Shown here piece by piece: positions 53,839 through 63,205 of a stretch of DNA of 64,000 nucleotides; within the stretch, counting starts at the first letter, position 1; every line of letters begins with the position of its first letter. A program made the position numbers and the translations under genes. Under the pieces are notes generated by a model. The model ran no database searches and was not told where the DNA came from. It worked only from the letters and a program-made list of their open reading frames with translations. Source of the stretch: Metabacillus litoralis (lineage in GTDB: Bacteria > Bacillota > Bacilli > Bacillales > Bacillaceae). The stretch lies in NCBI RefSeq assembly GCF_020524045.1, contig NZ_JAIVKL010000005.1:186001-250000 (forward strand), written 5' to 3'.

Positions 53839-54837
53839 TTGAAAAAAATTACTTGGGGCATACTCGGTTGTGCTGAAATTGTTTTTCGTGCATTCATACC
53901 TGCAATTAGTCAATCTGAGAATAATGAATTGAGAGCGATATCAAGCAGGAGAATCGAAAAGGCAAAAGAAACAGCAGCTACACACAACATACCTTTTGCA
54001 TATGGAAGTTATGAAGAATTACTACAAGATCCTGAAATTGATGCTGTTTATATACCACTTCCAAATCATTTACATAAAGAATGGTCAATGAAAGCAGCTG
54101 CAGCTGGAAAACATGTGCTTTGTGAAAAACCTATTGCATTGAATGAAGAGGAATCAAAGGAATTAGCTGATTATTTTCGCGAAAGAGATGTATTACTAGG
54201 TGAAGCTTTCATGTACCGTCACCATCCACGTTATGATCGAATAAAAGAGATTGTGAAGTCAGGGGAACTGGGTACAATTAGAGCATTACATGGAACATTC
54301 ACTTTTAATAATGCTAAAGACAAAGGGAATATAAGATATCGCTCCGATTGGGGTGGAGGTTCTTTGTACGATATTGGTTGCTATATTATAAATTCTGCAA
54401 GACTCATACTTGAAAAAGAACCAAAAGCTGCGACTGTCCAAGGTTTTTTCTCAGAGGAACATGGTAATGTGGATATGATGGCATCAGGATTATTAGAATT
54501 TCCAGATTCTATAGGAGTTACATTTATGTGTGGAATGTGGGCTGAATACCAAAACACATTGCAAATTGTCGGAACAGAAGGAACGATTGATGTTCCATCA
54601 TCTTTTGAATGTTCACCAGAAGAAAAATCTAGCTTTTTCGTAACAATTAAAGGGGAAAAAAGACTAGAACATTTTCAACCTGTAAATCAATATACACTTC
54701 AACTTGATGACTTTGCCAAAAGTGTGCGAGAAAAAACACTTTTAGCATTTGAGGTAGAGGACGCTATTTTAAACATGAGAGTTTTAGATGCTTGTTTAAA
54801 GTCTGCAAAGGAAAATAGTAAGGTTTTCATTAATTAA
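53839..54837 (+). CDS. Gfo/Idh/MocA family oxidoreductase (second locus)
   Basis: A 332-residue NAD(P)-dependent oxidoreductase. The Rossmann start ITWGILGCAEIVFRAFIPAI and the EKP motif GKHVLCEKPIALN are present; GGGSLYDIGCYIINSARLI is the conserved C-domain segment. The TTG at 53839 follows ATGAGGAGG; an upstream frame from 53779 runs through the end of the carrier gene and was not used. Cotranscribed with the carrier, it may act on the transported compound. Related to 1,5-anhydrofructose- and glucose-type dehydrogenases by family only. Confidence 0.9.
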   Translation: MKKITWGILGCAEIVFRAFIPAISQSENNELRAISSRRIEKAKETAATHNIPFAYGSYEELLQDPEIDAVYIPLPNHLHKEWSMKAAAAGKHVLCEKPIALNEEESKELADYFRERDVLLGEAFMYRHHPRYDRIKEIVKSGELGTIRALHGTFTFNNAKDKGNIRYRSDWGGGSLYDIGCYIINSARLILEKEPKAATVQGFFSEEHGNVDMMASGLLEFPDSIGVTFMCGMWAEYQNTLQIVGTEGTIDVPSSFECSPEEKSSFFVTIKGEKRLEHFQPVNQYTLQLDDFAKSVREKTLLAFEVEDAILNMRVLDACLKSAKENSKVFIN

Positions 54838-54881
54838 GAAGTGTTTCTACCAATTATTTGGAATTATTAAGAAAACAAGTA

Positions 54882-54920
54882 AAAAATAAGTAGCGATTTT
54901 CTTTATCGCTACTTATTTTT
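54882..54920 (+). terminator. Terminator of the carrier-oxidoreductase unit
   Basis: AAAATAAGTAGCGAT and ATCGCTACTTATTTT form a long stem with A/T-rich flanks. Confidence 0.88.
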
Positions 54921-55061
54921 ATTGTAAAAAAGTAGATGAATTAGTACTTAGTATTGGTGTCTAACTCTAGGCTCATTGGTTCTTGAGTCTATTCAAATAG
55001 AACGTCTTCTATTCCTACTCATTTTCCTAGGGCTTTAGACTAAACGTGTTGCTTTTTCTTA

Positions 55062-55487
55062 CTACTTCAGGTCATTAACTGAGAATCCGTCTATTGAAGC
55101 AATTCTGCCTCGCCACCATGTACCATGATGATTAGGAGGTAATTGAATTCCATTGTTTAAATAGGTAGCGTTTTTTAAGTGAATAAAAGTAAGTGGTGAA
55201 CTTTCTGATTCTTCTTCTTCTTCCTTTTGTTTAGCATACTCTTCTTTTAAATCACTGAATTTTTTTGCGATGATTTTAGACATCGTACCATCGTGAAGTT
55301 CTTTTGATGCTTCAGTTACTCCTTCATAATAGGTAGTTGCACTTATTAAAGTTCCTGATACGACCACACCGTTAATACTAAGTGTTAAATCTAATTCTAT
55401 ACCATCCTTTTCAACCAAATCTAAAAACATTAATATAATTGCATCATCTGTACTTTGTTGATCTTGCTCTTTATTTTTTTTAGCCAT
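55062..55487 (-). CDS. GvpU-like protein without a gas-vesicle cluster
   Basis: A 141-residue protein similar to GvpU, an accessory gas-vesicle protein of Bacillus megaterium. LDLTLSINGVVVSGTLISATTYYEG in the first half and FIHLKNATYLNNGIQLPP...WWRGRIASIDGFSV in the second are the family pattern. The middle is acidic and low complexity (KEEEEESES). No gas-vesicle gene is seen in the window, so a separate role is likely. GAGAGGTGTA precedes the ATG at 55487; a frame start six codons earlier lacks its own site. Confidence 0.7.
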   Translation of the reverse strand: MAKKNKEQDQQSTDDAIILMFLDLVEKDGIELDLTLSINGVVVSGTLISATTYYEGVTEASKELHDGTMSKIIAKKFSDLKEEYAKQKEEEEESESSPLTFIHLKNATYLNNGIQLPPNHHGTWWRGRIASIDGFSVNDLK

Positions 55488-55831
55488 AAGAATTACACCT
55501 CTCAATTATTTAAGTATTTTTATCATGCCCTTAAATTGTAAGTTCATAAATGAGGTGTAATATTATATAGAATTTTTTGCTTACGTAATTGAAAAATTGA
55601 AATGATTAATTTTCAAGATAAATTCTTCAAACTCAATTACCTGAATATAATGAAAGAGAATAGCTCAAAAATTCATTTAGAAAAGGTAAGAACGTATGAA
55701 TATGAGTAAGTAACGTCTTTCTTTAGCAACAGTCTATCGGTTTGAGCTCATAAGTCGTTCTATTCAGAAGGCAAGTTATCCTGTCTGTTGTTTGGTGATT
55801 ATCATCAAATACTAGGCATCTTGTTCTTTTC
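55488..55831. other. Spacer without recognised features
   Basis: About 344 A/T-rich bases between two minus-strand genes. I see no gene, repeat or clear terminator here. Confidence 0.5.
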
Positions 55832-56392
55832 TTATCGACAATACTTATTTTCTCCAGGAAGAGATTTAATCGTGTTCCACGCATTTATAGCGTCTTCCCT
55901 AGACTTTCCTTTGTTAGCTGGATCATTAAAAAAATCACGAGTAAACTGATTATATTCAAACTGAGGAGCAATTTCACGTTTGTAATTAGGATCTTTCTTA
56001 CGTTTTTCTTCTTCATACCAAGCATGTACAACATCTCGATATGTTTTCCCTACATTTTCTTTCATGTAATTCTGTATATATGTAGAAAAATGAAAATTCG
56101 GTATGACGGATTTAAAGAAAAATCTAACATTCTGGCTAAATGTAACATTGCTAGAAATAACAGTATCAAGTCCTAGTTCTTCTAGTTGCTTTTTTTGAGG
56201 TGACTTTTTCTTTTTTATAGGTATTTCTTTATTGCCTGTTAATAGAAATAATTCTATTCGTTTTGTTAATTCAAGCTTAGAGCCACTTGTTGCTAAAGCA
56301 TTCTCCTTACAAAAATGATGAAGCTCTTTTTTTAACCAATAATAATTTTGGAATTCAGTAATCGTCATTTTACTTGATAGTAAAGGTCTCAC
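55832..56392 (-). CDS. SAP-domain / DUF6434-like DNA-binding protein
   Basis: A 186-residue protein. The N-terminal part is a SAP-like helix-extended-helix unit (LKKELHHFCKENALATSGSKLELTKRIELFLL), usually a DNA- or RNA-binding motif. The C-terminal half has TYRDVVHAWYEEEKRKKDPNYKREIAPQFEYNQFTRDFF, which fits the DUF6434 pattern. AGGAGGTG six bases before GTG at 56392 sets the start. The protein may act in DNA processing. Function unproven; domain match is from the visible pattern. Confidence 0.75.
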   Translation of the reverse strand: MRPLLSSKMTITEFQNYYWLKKELHHFCKENALATSGSKLELTKRIELFLLTGNKEIPIKKKKSPQKKQLEELGLDTVISSNVTFSQNVRFFFKSVIPNFHFSTYIQNYMKENVGKTYRDVVHAWYEEEKRKKDPNYKREIAPQFEYNQFTRDFFNDPANKGKSREDAINAWNTIKSLPGENKYCR

Positions 56393-56494
56393 ATAATACA
56401 CCTCCTATACGGAACGTTTGTTCTTATATATTAAACCATAAAAATCCATATATGTAAATTTGTTTGTGTATTTAATAATGAGAGGGGTTATTAA

Positions 56495-57892
56495 TTGATA
56501 TTAAAAAGTTTTGAAACAAAACAAATGTTAGAAGCGATTTTAGGTAGTATTGACGAAGCCATTCATGCAGTTAACTCAGAGGGAATTACAATATTTTATA
56601 ATAGTGTTGCAGCAAAGCATGATGGAATGGTCATTGAAGAAGTATTAGGTAAGCATGTACTTGATGTTTTTCCGTCATTGAATAAGCAAACAAGTACTCT
56701 TTTAAAAGTGATTGAAATAGGAAAACCAATTTATCAACAAGCACAAACCTATAAAAATACAAATGGACAGTTTATTGATACAGTAAATACAACTTTACCG
56801 ATTATCGTAGGTGATAGAATTGTTGGTGCTGTAGAAATTGCAAAGGATTTAACGAAAATTAAAGAATTATCGCAAAAGTTGTTAGAGCTTCAAGAAAAGG
56901 TCAACAGTCAAAAAGCAAAACCTACTTCAATATTAGGAGCCAAATATAACTGGGATGACATCATATCAGTTAATGAAAAGATGACTAAAGTAAAGGAACT
57001 TGGCAGAAAAGCGGCAAAAAGTTCTTCACCTGTTATGGTGTATGGTGAGACAGGAACTGGAAAGGAACTTCTCGTTCAAGCTATCCATAATAGCTCATCC
57101 CGTAAAAAGGGTCCATTTATTGCACAAAATTGTTCATCATTACCAGAATCATTACTTGAGAGCATTTTGTTTGGAACAAAAAAAGGAAGTTTTACAGGTG
57201 CTGTTGATCGAGCAGGTTTATTTGAACTAGCTCATGGTGGAACATTATTCCTTGATGAAATTCACACGATGCCTTTGGAATTCCAGTCGAAGTTATTAAG
57301 GGTGCTTGAGGATGGAGTGATTCGAAGGGTCGGGGGAATTGAGTCTTATATGGTCGATGTTAGAGTCATTGTAGCTATGAATGAACATCCTTTAGTATGT
57401 TTGGAAAAAAAGATTCTTCGATCAGATTTGTATTATCGGTTGAATGTCTTTTTTATTGAACTACCACCATTGAGAGAAAGGAAAGAAGATATTGTCATTC
57501 TAGCGCATCACTTTATACAAAAATATAATTATCAATTTAGTAAATTAATTATAAAAATAAATCCTCAAGTGATTGCACAGCTAAAAATACTTGAGTGGCC
57601 TGGAAATATACGGGAACTTGAACATACGATTGAATATGCAATGAATATGATCGAAGAAGAAGATGAAATAAAATTGCATCATCTTCCGACAAATATGAAC
57701 AGACAAAAAGAAGTGGAGAAGAAAAGTGTAAAGCCTTTTAAATTAATAATAGAACAAACAGAAAAGAATTTAATAATAGAAGCTTTAAGTGTATCAAAAG
57801 GGAATGTGCAAAAAGCGTCATTAATATTAGGACTCCCTAGACAAACGCTTCAGTATAAAATAAAAAAATATCATGTAAATACAGATTTTTAA
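56495..57892 (+). CDS. Sigma-54-dependent activator of the lysine locus (KamR-like)
   Basis: A 465-residue enhancer-binding protein: an N-terminal PAS sensor (about 1-125), a central AAA+ domain with P-loop YGETGTGKE near residue 182, GSFTGA near 230 (the sigma-54 contact loop; usual form GAFTGA) and DEIHTM near 250, and a C-terminal Fis-type helix-turn-helix (KASLILGLPRQTLQYKIKKY). It starts with TTG after GAGAGGGG. It lies next to the beta-lysine genes and upstream of a clear -24/-12 promoter, so it probably activates kamA in response to lysine. A KamR role is inferred from context. Confidence 0.9.
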   Translation: MILKSFETKQMLEAILGSIDEAIHAVNSEGITIFYNSVAAKHDGMVIEEVLGKHVLDVFPSLNKQTSTLLKVIEIGKPIYQQAQTYKNTNGQFIDTVNTTLPIIVGDRIVGAVEIAKDLTKIKELSQKLLELQEKVNSQKAKPTSILGAKYNWDDIISVNEKMTKVKELGRKAAKSSSPVMVYGETGTGKELLVQAIHNSSSRKKGPFIAQNCSSLPESLLESILFGTKKGSFTGAVDRAGLFELAHGGTLFLDEIHTMPLEFQSKLLRVLEDGVIRRVGGIESYMVDVRVIVAMNEHPLVCLEKKILRSDLYYRLNVFFIELPPLRERKEDIVILAHHFIQKYNYQFSKLIIKINPQVIAQLKILEWPGNIRELEHTIEYAMNMIEEEDEIKLHHLPTNMNRQKEVEKKSVKPFKLIIEQTEKNLIIEALSVSKGNVQKASLILGLPRQTLQYKIKKYHVNTDF

Positions 57893-57907
57893 GGAGGGGG
57901 ATTGGTG

Positions 57908-58762
57908 ATGAAACAAACTCCTGAAACGAGAGTAATAAATACGGAGTATTATTACCTTGAAGTGGTTCTTGATTATTTTAATGAACGAATTCGAATCGAT
58001 CATTACCGGGGAAATATGACAATGATTGTACAGAAGATAGATGAGTTATCTAAAATCGGTCATTTTACTAAGGTGATCTTTTATTGTCGTCCTGAGCATT
58101 GGAGGAATTTACTTACAAAAGGATTTGAGTTAGAAGCAATAATAAATGGTTTTTTTAATGGCACAGATAATTTTATTATGACTAGCTATAGAGAGAATAG
58201 TAGAAGGAAGTGTGATTATTGGCTTGAAGAAAATGAGATTATCAATAGTATTTTAACAAATCCAAAAAAAACAGATAAAACTACACCAAATCAAAATTAC
58301 TTCTTTAGACAAGCGATAACTGAAGATTCAGTTAACCTTGCAAAACTTTACAAACAGGTATTTGCTGTTTACCCAACTCCTATGAATGATCCTCAATATG
58401 TAAAAAAAATGATTGATAGCGGAACTATTTTTTATGTTGTTGAAGAAAACAATCAGCTTGTAAGTGCAGCATCAGCTGAGATAAATGAAACATACCATAA
58501 CGCAGAGCTTACCGATTGTGCTACATTACCTGAACATAGAAAATATGGACTAATGAAAAAACTACTTGTTTATTTAGAGGGAGATTTAAAAAGTAAGGGT
58601 ATTTTTCATGTATACTCTATCGCAAGAGCATTATCTTATGGTATGAATGCTGCCTTTTATCAACTAGGTTATATCTATAATGGAAGACTAACAAACAACT
58701 GTTATATCTTTAATAAATTAGAAAATATGAACGTTTGGGTGAAAAATCTTTCGTTGAAGTGA
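57908..58762 (+). CDS. ablB: Beta-lysine N-acetyltransferase
   Basis: A 284-residue GNAT enzyme of the YodP/AblB family that acetylates beta-lysine made by KamA. The GNAT core in the second half has DCATLPEHRKYGLMKKLL, the acetyl-CoA-binding loop. The start ATG at 57908 fits AAGGAGGGGG; a TTG and a GTG just before it overlap that site. It follows the activator gene by 15 bases, so both are on one transcript. Product can serve as an osmolyte in archaea, or as a catabolic intermediate here. The pairing with kamA is the strongest evidence. Confidence 0.88.
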   Translation: MKQTPETRVINTEYYYLEVVLDYFNERIRIDHYRGNMTMIVQKIDELSKIGHFTKVIFYCRPEHWRNLLTKGFELEAIINGFFNGTDNFIMTSYRENSRRKCDYWLEENEIINSILTNPKKTDKTTPNQNYFFRQAITEDSVNLAKLYKQVFAVYPTPMNDPQYVKKMIDSGTIFYVVEENNQLVSAASAEINETYHNAELTDCATLPEHRKYGLMKKLLVYLEGDLKSKGIFHVYSIARALSYGMNAAFYQLGYIYNGRLTNNCYIFNKLENMNVWVKNLSLK

Positions 58763-58820
58763 TTTTAGTCATTTTTTCAATTTAAGGTATTTTTATTTTT
58801 AGGTTTTTGAGTTGATGATA

Positions 58821-58887
58821 TGCCGATAATTTGTAACTGCCGAAAAGTGAGCAAGGTGATTTATGTAATTGTGCCTGATATTTGGCA
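58821..58887 (+). promoter_or_regulatory. Candidate upstream activator sites for the kamA promoter
   Basis: TGCCGA occurs twice (58821 and 58838), and TGCCTGATATTTGGCA (58872-58887) is a 16-base palindrome matching at 12 positions. These lie 105-171 bases before the -24 element, the usual range for enhancer binding of a sigma-54 activator. Confidence 0.5.
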
Positions 58888-58991
58888 ATTATTTTTTATT
58901 TTCTCAATTTATTTAAACGAGAAAAAACTATTTGAGGATCAATTGAAGAACATTCAGCTTAATTAATGATTTATCTCTCCCCCTTTTATAA

Positions 58992-59008
58992 TTGGCATGA
59001 ATCTTGCT
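58992..59008 (+). promoter_or_regulatory. Sigma-54 (SigL) promoter of kamA
   Basis: TTGGCATGAATCTTGCT: the GG of the -24 box (58994-58995) and the GC of the -12 box (59006-59007) are exactly ten bases apart. It matches the consensus TTGGCAC-N5-TTGCW at all positions except one. It lies 37 bases before the kamA start codon and after the activator sites. Confidence 0.88.
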
Positions 59009-59044
59009 AGATATAAAGTGATAACAAAAATTAAGGGGGAATTC

Positions 59045-60442
59045 ATGATGTGGCAAGATTTATATAAACCAAATCGACATTGGAAAGAAATTGAATTATG
59101 GAAAGATGTATCAACAGAAAAATGGAACGATTGGATCTGGCAATTAACAAATACCATTCGAACTCTTGATGATTTAAAAAAGGTGATAAATTTAACACCA
59201 GAAGAAGAGGAGGGAGTTCGAATCTCCACAAAAACAATCCCACTTAACATTACTCCATACTATGCAGCATTAATGAATCCAGATGATACAAGATGTCCGA
59301 TTCGAATGCAATCTGTCCCTATAGGTGAAGAGATTCATAAAACAAAATATGATTTAGAAGATCCTCTAGAGGAGGATGAAGACTCTCCTGTTGCAGGATT
59401 AACACATCGTTATCCTGATCGCGTTTTATTCCTTGTAACAAACCAATGCTCTATGTATTGCCGATATTGTACCCGCCGACGTTTCTCGGGTCAAATTGGA
59501 ATGGGTGTTCCGAAAAAACAATTGGATGGAGCCATCGAATATATTAGAAGTACTCCAGAGGTACGTGATGTTCTACTTTCAGGTGGTGATGGTTTATTAA
59601 TTAATGACAATATTCTTGAATATATTTTAAAGAATTTACGAGACATTCCACATGTGGAAATTATCAGAATTGGAACAAGAGCCCCAGTTGTTTTTCCTCA
59701 ACGAATAACAGAAAATCTATGCAATATTTTGAAAAAGTATCATCCAGTCTGGTTAAATACTCATTTTAATACGTCAATAGAAATAACAGAAGAATCAAAA
59801 CGTGCTTGTGAAATGCTTGTCGATGCAGGGGTTCCTGTAGGAAATCAAGCTGTGATATTGGCTGGTATCAACGATAGTGTTGCGATAATGAAAAAGCTTA
59901 TGCATGATTTAGTGAAAATTCGTGTTCGTCCTTACTATATCTATCAATGTGATTTATCTGAAGGAATCGGTCATTTTAGAGCACCAATTTCAAAAGGATT
60001 AGAAATAATTGAAGGATTAAGAGGACATACGAGTGGATATGCGGTCCCTACATTTGTTGTTGATGCTCCTGGTGGCGGAGGAAAAATCACTCTACAACCA
60101 AATTACCTAATTTCTCAAAGTCCGACAAAAACAGTTCTCCGCAATTTTGAAGGTGTTATCACAACATATCCAGAACCAGAAAATTATGTTTCAGGTCGTG
60201 GTGATGAATATTTCCAACAAATTTATCAAAATCATGATATGAGTTTATCACAAACTGGTATCAGTTCATTATTAAATGATGAAAAATTAAATCTACTCCC
60301 AAATTCACTTCAAAGGTATGATCGCAGACAAAGTTTTCAGGAAAGCTCAACATACTCTAGCCTAAAAGAAAAACGAGAAAAGCGAGATGAGTTGAAGGAA
60401 AAGAAATATCAAGCTCAATTAAAAAAGCAGAACAAAGAATAA
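59045..60442 (+). CDS. kamA: Lysine 2,3-aminomutase
   Basis: A radical SAM, pyridoxal-phosphate enzyme that converts L-lysine to L-beta-lysine, first step of this lysine pathway. The iron-sulfur cluster motif CSMYCRYC has Cys135, Cys139 and Cys142, and VLLSGGDGLL and PTFVVDAPGGGGK follow. The 465 residues match B. subtilis KamA (about 471). AAGGGGG fits the ATG at 59045; an ATG 16 codons earlier overlaps the promoter and cannot be used. The C-terminal tail is Lys- and Glu-rich. It is driven by the sigma-54 promoter. Confidence 0.96.
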   Translation: MMWQDLYKPNRHWKEIELWKDVSTEKWNDWIWQLTNTIRTLDDLKKVINLTPEEEEGVRISTKTIPLNITPYYAALMNPDDTRCPIRMQSVPIGEEIHKTKYDLEDPLEEDEDSPVAGLTHRYPDRVLFLVTNQCSMYCRYCTRRRFSGQIGMGVPKKQLDGAIEYIRSTPEVRDVLLSGGDGLLINDNILEYILKNLRDIPHVEIIRIGTRAPVVFPQRITENLCNILKKYHPVWLNTHFNTSIEITEESKRACEMLVDAGVPVGNQAVILAGINDSVAIMKKLMHDLVKIRVRPYYIYQCDLSEGIGHFRAPISKGLEIIEGLRGHTSGYAVPTFVVDAPGGGGKITLQPNYLISQSPTKTVLRNFEGVITTYPEPENYVSGRGDEYFQQIYQNHDMSLSQTGISSLLNDEKLNLLPNSLQRYDRRQSFQESSTYSSLKEKREKRDELKEKKYQAQLKKQNKE

Positions 60443-60631
60443 TTTCTTAGATGCAAAATAGTATAAATTTCTCAACAGTTATAGCCCCAAGTGGGAAGTA
60501 ATACTCTTTTTCCTAGACTAAAAAGCCAATTTAGAATTGAAGGGAAAGTACTTCTTCTATTTCAAATTGTCTTATTGCTTGTGGTTGAACAATGTACTTT
60601 AACTTTTCTAAATAAGAGAGGAGACAATGAA

Positions 60632-60904
60632 ATGGAATGCGAGTGGTGTGGAGAATCAAATCTAACAGAAATGACGAATACAGTTTATTGGGAGCTTCCT
60701 GATGGTACTCGTGCCATTGAAATTAAGGAAACTCCTGCAAAAAGCTGCTTAGTATGTGGAATGCAGTATCAAACAGAAGAAATGATTGAAGAGCTTGAAG
60801 ACCAGCTTTATTTAATTGATACTTCTAAGATTGATAAAGTCATTTCATATGAATCTCTTATGAGTCAGCCAAGATTATTAAAAAGAAATTATTTTAAATT
60901 TTAA
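60632..60904 (+). CDS. yokU: YokU-like zinc-finger protein
   Basis: A 90-residue protein with two CxxC pairs (CEWCGES at the start and CLVCGMQY near residue 45), a YgiT-type zinc-finger arrangement, and a helical C-terminal part. The ATG at 60632 follows AGAGGAGACAA; a much longer upstream frame from 60491 has no ribosome site and a non-native start. In B. subtilis YokU also accompanies the kam cluster, so the association is real, but the function is not known. Confidence 0.8.
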   Translation: MECEWCGESNLTEMTNTVYWELPDGTRAIEIKETPAKSCLVCGMQYQTEEMIEELEDQLYLIDTSKIDKVISYESLMSQPRLLKRNYFKF

Positions 60905-61107
60905 TGTGTATTTTTGCTTTGTGCTAAGGATAGTTTTCTGTAGCAACAACCACCCAAGGTTCGCTAGCTTGTTGGTTATCGGTAGAAGGGATTTTCTAGC
61001 AGAAGTTATCTATATTAGTTTCCTACAAAACCATATTGACTAAAAAAGCTATGAATACCACGTAGAAAAACAATTTATGATGTATGGAGAAAAGAGGTGG
61101 TTTTTTA

Positions 61108-62463
61108 GTGAAGTCATTTTTAATTAAGCCAAATTTGAACGAGGTATATCCCATTGCAACACATGGAAAGGGGATTTATCTTTATGATGATACAGGCAAA
61201 CAGTATATAGATGGATCGTCTGGTGCTGTCACAGCTTGTATAGGTCACGCCATTCCTGAGATTATTGAGGCCATGATTGATCAAGCTAAAAATGTTTCTT
61301 TTGTTTATCGTTCTCAATTCACATCAGATCCAGCAGAAAAGCTTGCTTTAAAATTAAATCAACTTGTTGGTGCAAATGAGGATTATTGGTCTTTTTTTGT
61401 TAATAGTGGATCTGAAGCAACTGAAACAGCACTTAAGGTTGCACTTCAGTATTGGCAAGAACAAGGAAAAAATAAAAAGCAAAAGATTCTTTCACGTTGG
61501 GTTAGTTACCATGGCATCACGATCGGTGCTTTATCAATGTCAGGACATGTGAGCAGACGTGAACGTTTTGTAGCTCTTTTAGAAGATTATCCTACAGTCC
61601 CGGCTCCTTACTGTTATCAATGTTCATTAAATTTAACACACCCATCTTGCCAATTAGCTTGTGCAAAAGAATTAGAAACAGCAATATTGCGGGAGGGTGC
61701 TGAAAATATAGCTGCTTTTATCGTGGAGCCCATTGTTGGCGCTGCAGGAGGAGTGATTATTCCTCCTAAAGGTTACTACCAGAAGATAAGGGAGATATGT
61801 GATAATCATCAGATTTTGTTTATATCTGATGAAGTGATGACAGGAATTGGTCGAACAGGAAAAATGCTTGGATTAGATCATTGGTGTGTCGATGCAGATA
61901 TTATTGCTCTTGGAAAGGGAATGAGTGCTGGCTATGCACCTATTGCTGCGACACTTGTAAGTGATAAAGTTATGGATCCGATAATAAAAGGTTCTAATTC
62001 AATTATGAGCGGTCATACGTATAGTGCTAATCCTCAATCAGCAGCAGTTGCTTTAGCAGTCCTTGAGTTTATAGAAAATCATTCTTTAATAGATTTAGTG
62101 AAAACAAATGGAGAGTATATGCTTGAAAAGCTAAAGACAGCTTCAAAAGTGATTGAAATAATAGGAGAGGTACGAGGTATAGGCCTATTAATAGGTGTTG
62201 AATTTGTTTCAAATAAAGAAAAAAAACAATCCTTTAGTAAAAGCATTTCAATAACAAATTCTGTCGTGAAAAAAGCAAAAGAGAAAGGACTGCTTGTCTA
62301 TCCTTCTGCAGCAGGAAAAGAAGGAGCTTATGGAGACGCGGTTATTCTAGCTCCTCCGTTTATTATCAAAAAACATGAAATTGATCAGCTTATTGCTATT
62401 TTTATAGAGGCTGTTTTGGATGTGCAAAACGAACTGGACCAATTAAGGAGGGAAGAAAAGTGA
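61108..62463 (+). CDS. yodT: Class III aminotransferase (YodT-like)
   Basis: A 451-residue PLP-dependent class III aminotransferase. Key segments are GSSGAVTACIGH, NSGSEATETALKVA near residue 100, and LFISDEVMTGIGRTG; the PLP-lysine is in ALGKGMSAGY. The GTG at 61108 follows AAAGAGGTGG. It overlaps the next gene by four bases. In the pathway it probably removes the amino group from an acetylated beta-lysine derivative before the CoA-transfer step. The exact substrate is inferred from order. Confidence 0.9.
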   Translation: MKSFLIKPNLNEVYPIATHGKGIYLYDDTGKQYIDGSSGAVTACIGHAIPEIIEAMIDQAKNVSFVYRSQFTSDPAEKLALKLNQLVGANEDYWSFFVNSGSEATETALKVALQYWQEQGKNKKQKILSRWVSYHGITIGALSMSGHVSRRERFVALLEDYPTVPAPYCYQCSLNLTHPSCQLACAKELETAILREGAENIAAFIVEPIVGAAGGVIIPPKGYYQKIREICDNHQILFISDEVMTGIGRTGKMLGLDHWCVDADIIALGKGMSAGYAPIAATLVSDKVMDPIIKGSNSIMSGHTYSANPQSAAVALAVLEFIENHSLIDLVKTNGEYMLEKLKTASKVIEIIGEVRGIGLLIGVEFVSNKEKKQSFSKSISITNSVVKKAKEKGLLVYPSAAGKEGAYGDAVILAPPFIIKKHEIDQLIAIFIEAVLDVQNELDQLRREEK

Positions 62464-63143
62464 GCGGAAATAAAATAGGAAGCTTAGATCGAGCATTAGT
62501 TCATATCAATGATTCTTCCTCATTAATGTTTGGTGGATTTGGTGGGATTGGAAATCCACCAACACTCATAAAAGCTATATTTGATAAAGGAGTTAGGAAT
62601 TTAACGTTAATTGGGAATGATGCGGGGTTTCCTAGTATTGGTATAGGTAAGTTAGTAAGTCAAGGAAGAGCAAAGAAGTTAATTGTTTCGCATATTGGCT
62701 CAAATCCAGTTGCTGGTCAATTAATGCTTGAGAATAAACTATCAGTTGAGTTTAGTCCACAAGGTACATTAGCTGAACGAATTAGAGCTGGTGGTGTAGG
62801 AATTGCAGGGATTATAACAGATGTTGGTCTTGATAGTATAGTTGAGCAAGGAAAACAAAAAGTAATGATCCTTGAAAAAGAGTATTTAATAGAAACTGCA
62901 TTAACTGCAGATGTTTCAATTGTTTACGCGAAAAAAGCTGATACATTCGGAAACCTTATCTATGAAACTAGTGCAAGGAACACGAATCCACTTGTCGCAA
63001 TGGCTGGTCGCTACACAATTGCAGAAGTAGAAGAAATCGTTGAATTAGGTGAGCTAGATCCAGAAGCAATCATCACACCAGGCGTATATATAGACCTTGT
63101 TATTCAGAGCAAGGGGATAGATTGGAAATGGGCTTGGCAATAG
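62460..63143 (+). CDS. yodS: CoA transferase subunit A (YodS-like)
   Basis: A 227-residue type I CoA-transferase alpha subunit. MFGGFGGIGNPPTLI contains the glycine motif of the family, and EFSPQGTLAERIRAGG and NPLVAMAGRYTIAE complete it. It starts with GTG that overlaps the aminotransferase stop, so translation is coupled. It works with the beta subunit downstream to move CoA from acetoacetyl-CoA-like donors to the keto acid of the lysine pathway. 62 bases separate them. Confidence 0.93.
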   Translation: MSGNKIGSLDRALVHINDSSSLMFGGFGGIGNPPTLIKAIFDKGVRNLTLIGNDAGFPSIGIGKLVSQGRAKKLIVSHIGSNPVAGQLMLENKLSVEFSPQGTLAERIRAGGVGIAGIITDVGLDSIVEQGKQKVMILEKEYLIETALTADVSIVYAKKADTFGNLIYETSARNTNPLVAMAGRYTIAEVEEIVELGELDPEAIITPGVYIDLVIQSKGIDWKWAWQ

Positions 63144-63205
63144 GTGTGGTGACTGTCACGCCCCGGTTTTTGTTGAACTAGCCTAATTAAAGGGAGGTGT
63201 AAGAA

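Noticed and set aside
55062-55487. Start of a gas-vesicle cluster
   Set aside because: No gvp structural gene is nearby on either side.
60491-60631. N-terminal extension of yokU
   Set aside because: A ribosome site fits the ATG at 60632, and the extension is a hydrophobic stretch not found in the family.
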